Below are positions 1 to 6,404 of a stretch of 8,156 nucleotides of DNA, piece by piece. The notes under the pieces are model-generated. The model ran no database searches. It was not told where the DNA came from and saw only the letters and a program-made list of their open reading frames with translations. Each line of letters opens with the position of its first letter. Position 1 is the first letter of the stretch. Origin of the DNA: JAPYTU01 sp036166735 (GTDB lineage: Bacteria > Bacteroidota > Bacteroidia > Cytophagales > MED-G16); NCBI GenBank assembly GCA_036166735.1, contig JAYZHG010000119.1:1-8156 (forward strand), in the 5' to 3' direction. The position numbers and the translations under genes are program-made.

Positions 1-804
1 GGTGATTGGGATAATTATATTAAGTTTATGAAAACGCAACTTACAGAATTACTTACTAATTATGGTGAAATTGCTGGAATATGGTTTGATGGTCACTGGG
101 ATCAAAAAGAATGGGATGGAAAGACTTTTGGGAAATTAAGTGTTGATTGGCATTACGATGAAATCTATAAATTAATCCATGACCTACAACCTAAGTGTTT
201 AATAGGTAATAATCATCATATTGGAATTTTAGATGGTGAAGATTTTCAAATGTTTGAAAAAGATCTACCTGGAAACAATACTACAGGATTTGGAAGTTCT
301 AAAGAAGATATTAGTCAATTACCTTTAGAAGTATGTGAAACAATAAATAATTCGTGGGGATTCAACTTACAAGATAATAGTCACAAATCTAAAAAAGAAC
401 TCATACAATATTTAGTTAAAGCTTCAGGACATGGAACTAATTTATTACTTAATGTTGGTCCTATGCCTAATGGAAAAATTCAATCCAATCACATTTCATC
501 TTTAAAAGAAATAGGAAATTGGCTAAGAAAAAATGGAGAAACAATTTATAATACATCTCAAGGTCCCATTCTTCCTACCGAAGAATATGTCTCTACTCAA
601 AAACAAAATAAAATTTATCTTCATATCATTAATCCTAAAAAAAATACTCTTTTTATTGATTCTTTCACAAAAAGAATAAAAAAAATAAAATATTTTGATA
701 GTAATGAAAAAGTAAATTATAACCAAAATAAGTTTGGTTTAATAATAGATCTATCAAATAAAAAAATTGATCCAATAGATACAATAATAGAAATAGAATT
801 GTAA
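1..804 (+). CDS. alpha-L-fucosidase, GH29 family (5'-truncated by window edge)
   Basis: This is the C-terminal 267 residues of a retaining alpha-L-fucosidase, which removes L-fucose from the ends of glycans. The reading frame is open from base 1 (it begins GDWDNYIKF), so the ATG at 28 is internal and the true start lies outside the window. The motif GIWFDGHW carries the likely catalytic nucleophile, Asp at visible residue 30 (bases 88-90). The acid/base residue is less certain; the Glu residues around GEDFQMFEK (visible 80 and 86) are candidates by spacing. Other family signatures are LPLEVCETINNSWGF, the KSKKELIQYLVKASGHGTN helix and LLLNVGPMPNGKI, which closes the catalytic barrel. The last ~85 residues, rich in Lys and Ile, fit the small C-terminal beta domain. 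Full-length homologues are usually about 450-500 residues, so close to half is missing. The signal peptide, and hence location, cannot be seen. The stop is 10 bp from the stop of the convergent apbE-type gene. The natural substrate is probably fucosylated algal or animal glycan, but this is inference. Confidence 0.9.
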   Translation, partial: GDWDNYIKFMKTQLTELLTNYGEIAGIWFDGHWDQKEWDGKTFGKLSVDWHYDEIYKLIHDLQPKCLIGNNHHIGILDGEDFQMFEKDLPGNNTTGFGSSKEDISQLPLEVCETINNSWGFNLQDNSHKSKKELIQYLVKASGHGTNLLLNVGPMPNGKIQSNHISSLKEIGNWLRKNGETIYNTSQGPILPTEEYVSTQKQNKIYLHIINPKKNTLFIDSFTKRIKKIKYFDSNEKVNYNQNKFGLIIDLSNKKIDPIDTIIEIEL

Positions 805-820
805 ATAATTTTTATTATTT
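803..820. terminator. possible weak AT-only bidirectional terminator hairpin
   Basis: AAATAAT (803-809) and ATTATTT (814-820) are a perfect 7-bp inverted repeat around a TTTT loop. It spans the stop codons of the two convergent genes, so it would end both transcripts and be used from either strand. The stem has no G:C pair and would be weak, and such repeats arise easily by chance in DNA this rich in A and T. No better terminator is visible between these genes. Confidence 0.22.
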
Positions 821-1834
821 CCTAATATCTATTAATTCAGACAAATTTGGTGACACATATGTATTAATATTTCCTAGAGAATCTTTATAAACCAAGAATA
901 CGTCTATTTCTTGAATTTTTTTTGAAATTTCTTTTGCTTTATTAAAATCCAGAACCATAAATGCTGTTGCATAAGCATCCGCAATAAAACAATCTTTAGA
1001 AAAAACAGATGCACTAATGATATTAGATTCAGTAGGATAACCTGTTTTTGGATTTATAATATGAACTATTATTGAATCATTACTTACATAATAATTTCTA
1101 TAATTACCTGAAGTAGCCAAGGAAAGATTCTTTAACGGTATAGAGGCTATTAATTGCCTTTCACTGTTTTCTAAAAATGGATTTTCAATTCCTATATTCC
1201 AAATTTTACCACTAGAATTAATTCCATTACATTTTACTTCTCCTCCAATATCAATAAAATAATTTTTCACATTATTGTCATTAAAATATTTTGCTAAAAA
1301 ATCAACAGCATATCCCTTTGCAATAGAACTAAAATCGATATAAGAATTTTTGTGATTTTTTTCAATTATCGTTTCATCAAAATATAATTTATCGAAACCC
1401 ACTAACTTAATAATACTATCTATTTCTTTCTTAGAAGGAATGTTTTTCTTCTTTAAAGAGCCAAAACCCCACGCATTTACCAATGGTCCAATAGTCGGAT
1501 CAAAAGCACCCTCGGTTGCCTCATATATATTTTTGCTCTCTTTTAATAAATTATAAAACAAAGGGTTTACTGTTTCTATAGATTTTGATTTATTTAATGT
1601 ACTTATATAAGAATTTGGCTGATATGTTGAAAAAATATTATTAAATAAAATTAGCAATGAATCTATATCACGTTTATTGATTCTAATGTCCTTAGAAACA
1701 TATTTTATATTATAAACAATAGGTCCCATCGTAGTTCCCGTTATATAAATTTCATTTCTATTAATATTGTTTTTATTAAAAAATAAAAGGACTGATGCTA
1801 AAACAAAAAACAAAAACAATACTAAACGACGCAT
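815..1834 (-). CDS. apbE: FAD:protein FMN transferase, ApbE family
   Basis: ApbE enzymes take FMN from FAD and attach it covalently to Thr or Ser of flavoproteins such as NqrB/NqrC, RnfG/RnfD and FMN-binding-domain proteins, outside the cytoplasmic membrane and with Mg2+. The 339-residue length is normal. Residues 3-19 are a hydrophobic signal peptide or anchor; there is no lipobox Cys, so it is probably not a lipoprotein. Family motifs follow in order: TGTTMG (32-37), FDPTIGPLVNAWGFG (111-125), DFSSIAKGYAVD (167-178), DIGGEV (195-200), LATSGNY (239-245), HIINPKTGYP (258-267) and ADAYATAFMVL (285-295), the last holding the usual metal-binding Asp and Thr. The first motif reads MGP where MGT is usual. 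No flavinylation target is encoded in the window, so the partner lies elsewhere. The gene is divergent from ruvB with only 28 bp between starts and has no Shine-Dalgarno sequence. The ATG start is supported by the export signal that directly follows it. Confidence 0.93.
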   Translation of the reverse strand: MRRLVLFLFFVLASVLLFFNKNNINRNEIYITGTTMGPIVYNIKYVSKDIRINKRDIDSLLILFNNIFSTYQPNSYISTLNKSKSIETVNPLFYNLLKESKNIYEATEGAFDPTIGPLVNAWGFGSLKKKNIPSKKEIDSIIKLVGFDKLYFDETIIEKNHKNSYIDFSSIAKGYAVDFLAKYFNDNNVKNYFIDIGGEVKCNGINSSGKIWNIGIENPFLENSERQLIASIPLKNLSLATSGNYRNYYVSNDSIIVHIINPKTGYPTESNIISASVFSKDCFIADAYATAFMVLDFNKAKEISKKIQEIDVFLVYKDSLGNINTYVSPNLSELIDIRK

Positions 1835-1862
1835 AAAAAATATTTAAATTAGCATTAATAGA
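1835..1862. promoter_or_regulatory. 28-bp divergent apbE/ruvB intergenic region; possible promoter
   Basis: The gap between the two divergent start codons is only 28 bp and nearly all A/T. TAAATTAG at 1845-1852 differs at one position from the Bacteroidota -7 element TAnnTTTG and points toward ruvB, 10 bp before its ATG. No TTTG-like -33 element is seen at the expected distance, which would fall inside the apbE coding region. On the minus strand no convincing -7 element is visible for apbE. Promoters for both genes must overlap the opposite coding sequence or each other. The assignment is tentative. Confidence 0.25.
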
Positions 1863-2891
1863 ATGAGAGAAGATTATTTAAATTCTGAAAATAATTCAAG
1901 TAGTAAAGATAAAGAATTTGAAAATATATTAAGACCAAAGTCTTTTAAGGATTTTTATGGCCAAGAACAAATACTTAATAATATAAAAATCTTTGTAAAA
2001 GCAGCAAAAAATAGAAATGAACCTTTAGATCACGTAATTCTTCATGGACCCCCAGGACTTGGTAAAACAACACTTTCTCATATAATAGCAAATGAACTTA
2101 GCTCTAATCTAAAAGTAACATCAGGACCTGTGCTAGAAAAAGCTGGTGATCTTGCTGGCCTACTTACAAATTTAGAAGAAGGTGATGTCTTATTTATTGA
2201 TGAAATTCATAGACTAAATAATATTGTAGAAGAATATTTATATTCTGCTATGGAAGATTATAAAATAGATCTCATGATAGATTCTGGACCAAGTGCAAGA
2301 TCAGTTCAAATAAAATTAAATGCTTTTACATTAATTGGAGCTACAACTCGTTCAGGATTACTATCATCTCCGCTAAGATCAAGATTTGCAATAAACTTTA
2401 GATTAGAATACTATAATAAAATAATTCTTCAAAAAATTATAAATAGATCTTCAAAAATTTTAAATATTCCTATTGAAGAACAAGCTTCAAAAGAAATTGC
2501 ATTAAGAAGTAGAGGAACTCCAAGAATTCTTAACAATCTTTTAAGAAGAGTAAGAGATTTTGCAGAAGTTGAAGGAGATGGAAAAATTTCTCATAAAATT
2601 GCAAAAAGAGGATTAAACGCACTAAAAATTGATAAAAAAGGTCTTGATGAAATGGATAATAAAATATTACTTTCTATAATAAAAAAATTTAATGGTGGCC
2701 CTGTTGGTTTATCAACAATAGCTACTACTTGCGGTGAAGAATCTAATACAATAGAAGAAGTCTATGAACCATATTTAATTCAAGAAGGTTATCTAAAAAG
2801 AACTCAACAAGGAAGGGTTGTGACAAAGTTAAGTTATGATCATCTAGGAATAGAACCAAAAAAGGGATATCAGAATTCAATTTTTGAATGA
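1863..2891 (+). CDS. ruvB: Holliday junction branch migration ATPase RuvB
   Basis: RuvB is the hexameric AAA+ motor that, with RuvA, drives branch migration of Holliday junctions in recombination and repair; RuvC then resolves them. The 342-residue protein has every expected part. LRPKSFKDFYGQ (23-34) is the typical entry to the AAA+ fold. Walker A is GPPGLGKTT (62-70), Walker B is LFIDEIHR (110-117), sensor 1 is LIGATTR (157-163), the Arg-finger region is SPLRSRF (169-175) and sensor 2 is RGTPRI (217-222). The winged-helix DNA-binding domain covers about 256-330 and includes GGPVGLSTIA and EPYLIQEGYLKRTQQGR. The ATG at 1863 gives the usual short variable N-terminus and a normal family length. 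The stop overlaps the queG start as ATGA, so the two are very likely co-transcribed and translationally coupled. ruvA and ruvC are not nearby, which is common in Bacteroidota. Nothing suggests damage. Confidence 0.98.
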   Translation: MREDYLNSENNSSSKDKEFENILRPKSFKDFYGQEQILNNIKIFVKAAKNRNEPLDHVILHGPPGLGKTTLSHIIANELSSNLKVTSGPVLEKAGDLAGLLTNLEEGDVLFIDEIHRLNNIVEEYLYSAMEDYKIDLMIDSGPSARSVQIKLNAFTLIGATTRSGLLSSPLRSRFAINFRLEYYNKIILQKIINRSSKILNIPIEEQASKEIALRSRGTPRILNNLLRRVRDFAEVEGDGKISHKIAKRGLNALKIDKKGLDEMDNKILLSIIKKFNGGPVGLSTIATTCGEESNTIEEVYEPYLIQEGYLKRTQQGRVVTKLSYDHLGIEPKKGYQNSIFE

Positions 2892-3817
2892 AAAAAAATC
2901 AAATAAATTCTAATACAAAGTTTGTAAAAAAAATTGCAAAAGAATTAGGATTTTCAAGTTGTGGCATTTCAAAAGCTAGATTTTTAAAAGAAGAAGAAAA
3001 AAAATTTCAAGAATGGTTAAAGAAAGGATATAATGGTACCATGAAATATCTTGAAAAAAATTTTGACAAAAGACTTGATCCCACAAAGCTTGTACAAGGA
3101 TCTAAATCAGTGATTTCTTTATCCTATAATTACTATCCTCAAAAAAAAATTATTCAAAAAAATAACTTTATACTTTCAAAGTATGCTTATGGCAAAGACT
3201 ACCATATAGTAATTAAACAAAAACTTAAAAAATTTTTGTTTAAACTAAATAAAAAAATAGGAAATATTAATGCACGATTATTTGTTGATTCAGCTCCAGT
3301 TCATGAAAGAGCTTGGGCTAAACTATCAGGCATAGGATGGATAGGAAAAAATTCTTTGCTTTTAAATAAACACTCAGGAAGTTTCTTTTTTTTAGCTGAA
3401 ATAATTAGTGATTTAGAATTAAAAAATGATTATCCTGTTACAGATCATTGTGGTACTTGTACTGCATGCATAGATGCTTGTCCAACTGATGCAATTACTG
3501 AAGCCCAAGTAATAGATGCGAATAAATGCATATCATACCTTACCATTGAATCTAAAAAGAATATTCCAAAAAAATATAAACCAAAAATGAATAATTGGAT
3601 TTTTGGATGCGATATATGTCAAGATGTATGCCCTTGGAATAAATTCGCAAAACCTCATAACGAAAAAGAATTTTTTCCAAATAATAACATTACAAAAATG
3701 AAAAAAAATGATTGGAAAGAGATAACGCTAGAAAATTTCAATCATATTTTTAAAAATTCTGCAGTAAAAAGAGCAAAATATGAGGGTATTAAAAGAAATA
3801 TTGAAGCTGCATCATAA
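2888..3817 (+). CDS. queG: epoxyqueuosine reductase QueG
   Basis: QueG is a cytoplasmic, cobalamin-dependent Fe-S enzyme that reduces epoxyqueuosine to queuosine at the wobble base of tRNAs with GUN anticodons, the last step of queuosine synthesis. Residue Asp134 in LFVDSAPVHERAWA matches the conserved catalytic Asp. GIGWIGKNSLL (148-158) belongs to the B12-binding core. Two [4Fe-4S] sites are shown by Cys188, 191, 194 and 198 (CGTCTACIDACP) and by Cys241, 244 and 248 (CDICQDVCPW), with Cys214 as the likely remaining ligand. At 309 residues it ends shortly after AVKRAKYEGIKRNI, the usual end of the short form, and lacks the C-terminal repeat extension of the E. coli type (379 residues). It overlaps ruvB by 4 bases. 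The gene has several long A runs (8 at 2891-2898, 9 at 3141-3149) but the frame is intact. Cobalamin dependence implies uptake or synthesis of B12 encoded elsewhere. Confidence 0.97.
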   Translation: MKKNQINSNTKFVKKIAKELGFSSCGISKARFLKEEEKKFQEWLKKGYNGTMKYLEKNFDKRLDPTKLVQGSKSVISLSYNYYPQKKIIQKNNFILSKYAYGKDYHIVIKQKLKKFLFKLNKKIGNINARLFVDSAPVHERAWAKLSGIGWIGKNSLLLNKHSGSFFFLAEIISDLELKNDYPVTDHCGTCTACIDACPTDAITEAQVIDANKCISYLTIESKKNIPKKYKPKMNNWIFGCDICQDVCPWNKFAKPHNEKEFFPNNNITKMKKNDWKEITLENFNHIFKNSAVKRAKYEGIKRNIEAAS

Positions 3818-3882
3818 TATTTTTTAACTTTTTTTTAAAATTTAAATTATTACTAAAAGTATTCAATTAATTAATTTTGAAT
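3818..3882 (+). promoter_or_regulatory. 65-bp queG-batD intergenic region with candidate -7 promoter element
   Basis: This is the longest gap in the window and the most likely place for the promoter of the downstream four-gene cluster. T runs at 3820-3825 and 3829-3836 follow queG but no G:C-containing hairpin precedes them, so a classical terminator is not supported. AATTTAAATT (3839-3848) is a perfect 10-bp palindrome of A and T only. TAATTTTG at 3872-3879 matches the Bacteroidota -7 consensus TAnnTTTG exactly, but lies 4 bases before the ATG at 3883. If used, the mRNA would be nearly leaderless. No TTTG-type -33 element is seen at normal spacing, so confidence is low. Confidence 0.3.
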
Positions 3883-3883
3883 A
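3860..3883. repeat. inverted repeat overlapping the batD start codon
   Basis: TATTCAA (3860-3866) and TTGAATA (3877-3883) are perfect 7-bp inverted arms around a 10-bp spacer, TTAATTAATT, that is itself palindromic. The right arm overlaps the candidate -7 element and the A of the ATG. The shape is that of a dimeric repressor operator, or of a hairpin that could hide the start. The arms each hold a single C or G, so chance is a real alternative in this base composition. Confidence 0.35.
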
Positions 3884-5328
3884 TGATTAAAAAAACATTT
3901 TCCATAATAATTTTAATTTTATTCTGGTCTACTTATTTGTTCTGTCAACAAATAAGTGTATCCATTACACCTGACAATTTAAATGTTGGCGAAACGTTAC
4001 AAATTACAATAACTGGTAAAAATGAAAAAATAAAAACATATGGGAATTTTCCTGAAATTAATGGATTAAAAAAAGTAGGAATATCTTCTTCTAGCTCAAC
4101 AAATTTTATAAATGGTAAGATGAGCTCATCGCAAGAAATAATTCAAAATTATATAGCAACAAAAAAAGGTATAATTAATATTCCATTTTTTGAAATAGAA
4201 GTAAATGGCTATAAAATAACATCAAATAAAAAATTAATAAATGTAGATAATAAAAAACCAGCAGAAAAAAATAATAACAATCCATTTAATAACTTTTTTG
4301 ATCCTTTTAAAGATAATTTTTTCGATAGAAATCAAGATGAATTCGTTGATGTTGAAGCTGATGCTTTTTTAAGCTTAAATACTAATAAAAAAATCATAAA
4401 AGTAGGAGAAGGTTTCAATACTACTCTTTCTTTTTTTGTAAGTGAAGATAATATAGCAGATATGAGATTTTATGATTTAGGAAAACAACTAACTAAAATA
4501 TTGAAAAAAATTAAACCTTCTAATTGTTGGGAAGAAAATTTTAATATTGAAAATATCAATAGTATCCCTATAATAATTAATAATAAAAAATATAATCAAT
4601 ATAAAATTTTTGAAGCAACATACTATCCATTCAATACTAATGACATTTCATTCCCAAAATTAGAACTAGAACTTATAAAATATAAAGTTTCCAAAAAACT
4701 TTCTTTTTTTGGAAGAAATAAAATTGAAGATTATGAAAAATTTTATTCTAAACCAACCACGGTCAAAGTGGAAAAATTACCTGAGCATCCACTAAAAGAA
4801 AATATGGCTGTCGGAAATTTTAAATTAAAAGAAAAAATAGATAAAAAAGAAATTAAAACAGGAGATAGTTTCAACTATGATTTTGAAATAATAGGTGAAG
4901 GGAACATTACAGCAATCACTTCACCTAAAATTAATATTGATGGAATAGAATTTTATCCTCCAAACTCAGAACAATATATAAAACGAGAAAAAGGAAAAGT
5001 TTATGGTTCAAAAAAATTTAAATATTATGGAATACCTTCGGAAGCTGGAAAATATAATTTCAATAAAATAGGTTGGATATTTTATAATATAAAAGAAAAA
5101 AAATATGATACACTTAAAAGCAAAATACAAATTAAAGCAGTTGGGAATAGCATAAAAAATAAAATTATACAATCAAAAGATATTGATCCATTTTTTGAAA
5201 TCATTAATAACACAAATAACACTTTAAAACCAATTGAAAAACAAACTAACAATAGTATTTTTCTAAATTTTATTATTTTAACTTTAATCATTATTTCAAC
5301 GACCTACTTAATAAACTTTAAAAAATGA
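3883..5328 (+). CDS. batD: BatD-family protein (Bacteroides aerotolerance family)
   Basis: BatD proteins are membrane-anchored periplasmic proteins usually encoded with MoxR and the VWA-domain proteins BatA/BatB; the operon was linked to oxygen tolerance in Bacteroides, but the molecular role is not settled. The start is placed at the ATG at 3883, giving 481 residues. The in-frame TTG two codons upstream (3877) lies inside a promoter-like motif and lengthens nothing useful. Residues 1-22 are a signal peptide ending LFCQQ; the Cys at 21 is a poor lipobox. The N-terminal beta domain has VSITPDNLNVGETLQI (26-41), typical of BatD. An Asn/Phe/Asp-rich linker with the BatD-like NPFNNFFDPF (133-142) leads to a second domain beginning at about 155, including KKYNQYKIFEATYYPFNTND (235-254), and a third from about 312 (KLKEKIDKKEIKTGDSF). 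A single membrane helix at 459-477 is followed by a short Lys-ending tail. It is somewhat shorter than many Bacteroidota BatDs. No batA, batB, batC, batE or moxR lies nearby. Confidence 0.85.
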   Translation: MIKKTFSIIILILFWSTYLFCQQISVSITPDNLNVGETLQITITGKNEKIKTYGNFPEINGLKKVGISSSSSTNFINGKMSSSQEIIQNYIATKKGIINIPFFEIEVNGYKITSNKKLINVDNKKPAEKNNNNPFNNFFDPFKDNFFDRNQDEFVDVEADAFLSLNTNKKIIKVGEGFNTTLSFFVSEDNIADMRFYDLGKQLTKILKKIKPSNCWEENFNIENINSIPIIINNKKYNQYKIFEATYYPFNTNDISFPKLELELIKYKVSKKLSFFGRNKIEDYEKFYSKPTTVKVEKLPEHPLKENMAVGNFKLKEKIDKKEIKTGDSFNYDFEIIGEGNITAITSPKINIDGIEFYPPNSEQYIKREKGKVYGSKKFKYYGIPSEAGKYNFNKIGWIFYNIKEKKYDTLKSKIQIKAVGNSIKNKIIQSKDIDPFFEIINNTNNTLKPIEKQTNNSIFLNFIILTLIIISTTYLINFKK

Positions 5329-6392
5329 GCAATTCATTTGGAAAAATTTTTAAGATATCAACTTATGGTGAATCACATGGCCCAGCTATTGGAGTTATTA
5401 TTGATGGATGTCCTTCAGGTATTTCTATATCATCAGAAGAAATTCAGAAAGAATTAGATAGAAGAAAGCCAGGACAATCAAAAATTACAACACAAAGAAA
5501 AGAAGATGATAAAATACAAATTTTATCTGGAGTGTATAATGGTTTAACAACAGGAATGCCTATTTCTCTTCAAATTAAAAATAAAGATCAAAAAAGCAGT
5601 GATTACAAACACATATCAAATTCATTTAGACCCTCACATGCTGACTTTACATATGAAAAAAAATATGGAGCTAGAGATTATAGAGGAGGAGGTAGAAGCT
5701 CTGCCAGAGAAACAGCCAACTGGGTAGCCGCAGGAGCTATTGCAAAAAAATTTTTAAATTCGTTAGAAATTAGCATAAATGCATACGTATCAAAAGTTGG
5801 AAAATGTCAAATAGATATTGATTATAAAAAATTAGATTTTTCAAAAATAGAATCTAATATTGTTAGATGTCCAGATAATAATTTTGCAAATAAATTTATA
5901 AAAATTATTAATAATGCACGTAAGAACAAAGATACCATAGGAGGTATTATAACTTGTGTAGTTAAAGGTTGTCCGGTTGGAATTGGAGAACCCATTTTTA
6001 ACAAACTTCATGCTGAATTAGGTAAAGCTATGCTTTCCATAAATGCTGTAAAAGGCTTTGAATATGGAAGTGGTTTCAAGGGGGTAGAAATGTTCGGATC
6101 AGAACATAACGATAAATTTCAAATTAATAATGGAAACATATCTACAAAATCTAATTTTTCTGGTGGAATTCAAGGTGGAATTAGTAATGGTGAAGATATT
6201 TATTTTAAAGTTGCTTTCAAGCCTGTCTCTACGATAATGAAAAAACAAAAAAGTATAAATAATAACAATAAAGAAGTAATTATTCAAGGGAAAGGAAGAC
6301 ATGACCCATGTGTTGTTCCACGAGCTGTACCAATTGTTGAATCAATGGCCGCGAATATTATAACTGATTTATATTTACAAAGCCAAAAATAA
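5325..6392 (+). CDS. aroC: chorismate synthase AroC
   Basis: AroC converts 5-enolpyruvylshikimate-3-phosphate to chorismate, the last shared step toward Phe, Tyr, Trp, folate and quinones. It works in the cytoplasm as a tetramer and needs reduced FMN. The 355-residue length is normal. Motifs in order: FGKIFKISTYGESHGPAIG (5-23) with conserved His18; RRKPGQS (46-52), a substrate/flavin contact; RPSHADFTY (102-110) with the second conserved His105; YRGGGRSSARET (119-130), the family signature; SGGIQGGISNG (279-289); and GRHDPCVVPRAVPIVE (324-339) with the conserved Asp327. There is no NADPH:flavin reductase extension as found in fungal enzymes, so it is monofunctional. The ATG overlaps the batD stop as ATGA, so translation is probably coupled. 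A-rich sequence and no Shine-Dalgarno precede the start. No other shikimate gene is in the window. Confidence 0.98.
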   Translation: MSNSFGKIFKISTYGESHGPAIGVIIDGCPSGISISSEEIQKELDRRKPGQSKITTQRKEDDKIQILSGVYNGLTTGMPISLQIKNKDQKSSDYKHISNSFRPSHADFTYEKKYGARDYRGGGRSSARETANWVAAGAIAKKFLNSLEISINAYVSKVGKCQIDIDYKKLDFSKIESNIVRCPDNNFANKFIKIINNARKNKDTIGGIITCVVKGCPVGIGEPIFNKLHAELGKAMLSINAVKGFEYGSGFKGVEMFGSEHNDKFQINNGNISTKSNFSGGIQGGISNGEDIYFKVAFKPVSTIMKKQKSINNNNKEVIIQGKGRHDPCVVPRAVPIVESMAANIITDLYLQSQK

Positions 6393-6404
6393 TAAAATTA
6401 AAAA

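Noticed and set aside
523..726. Minus-strand frame inside the fucosidase (and similar ones inside aroC and the symporter).
   Set aside because: They are shadows of intact genes with no recognisable protein motif and skewed Phe/Ile content expected from antisense A-rich DNA.
28..804. The fucosidase as a complete short gene starting at the ATG at 28.
   Set aside because: The same frame is open back to base 1 and encodes family-like sequence, and the N-terminal half of the catalytic domain would be missing.
3818..3850. Rho-independent terminator after queG.
   Set aside because: There are T runs but no stem with G:C pairs before them; the nearby palindromes contain only A and T.
3877..3882. TTG as the start codon of the batD-like gene.
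   Set aside because: It adds only two residues, lies inside a promoter-like TAATTTTG motif, and an ATG followed by a clean signal peptide begins at 3883.
3860..3883. The inverted repeat as a mobile-element end or attachment site.
   Set aside because: No transposase or integrase, no direct repeats and no partner copy are seen in the window.
5082..5291. A minus-strand hydrophobic frame of 69 codons that resembles a small membrane protein.
   Set aside because: It lies wholly inside the batD-like gene, antisense to its C-terminus; the hydrophobic look comes from reading A-rich Lys/Asn codons as T-rich Phe/Leu/Ile codons.
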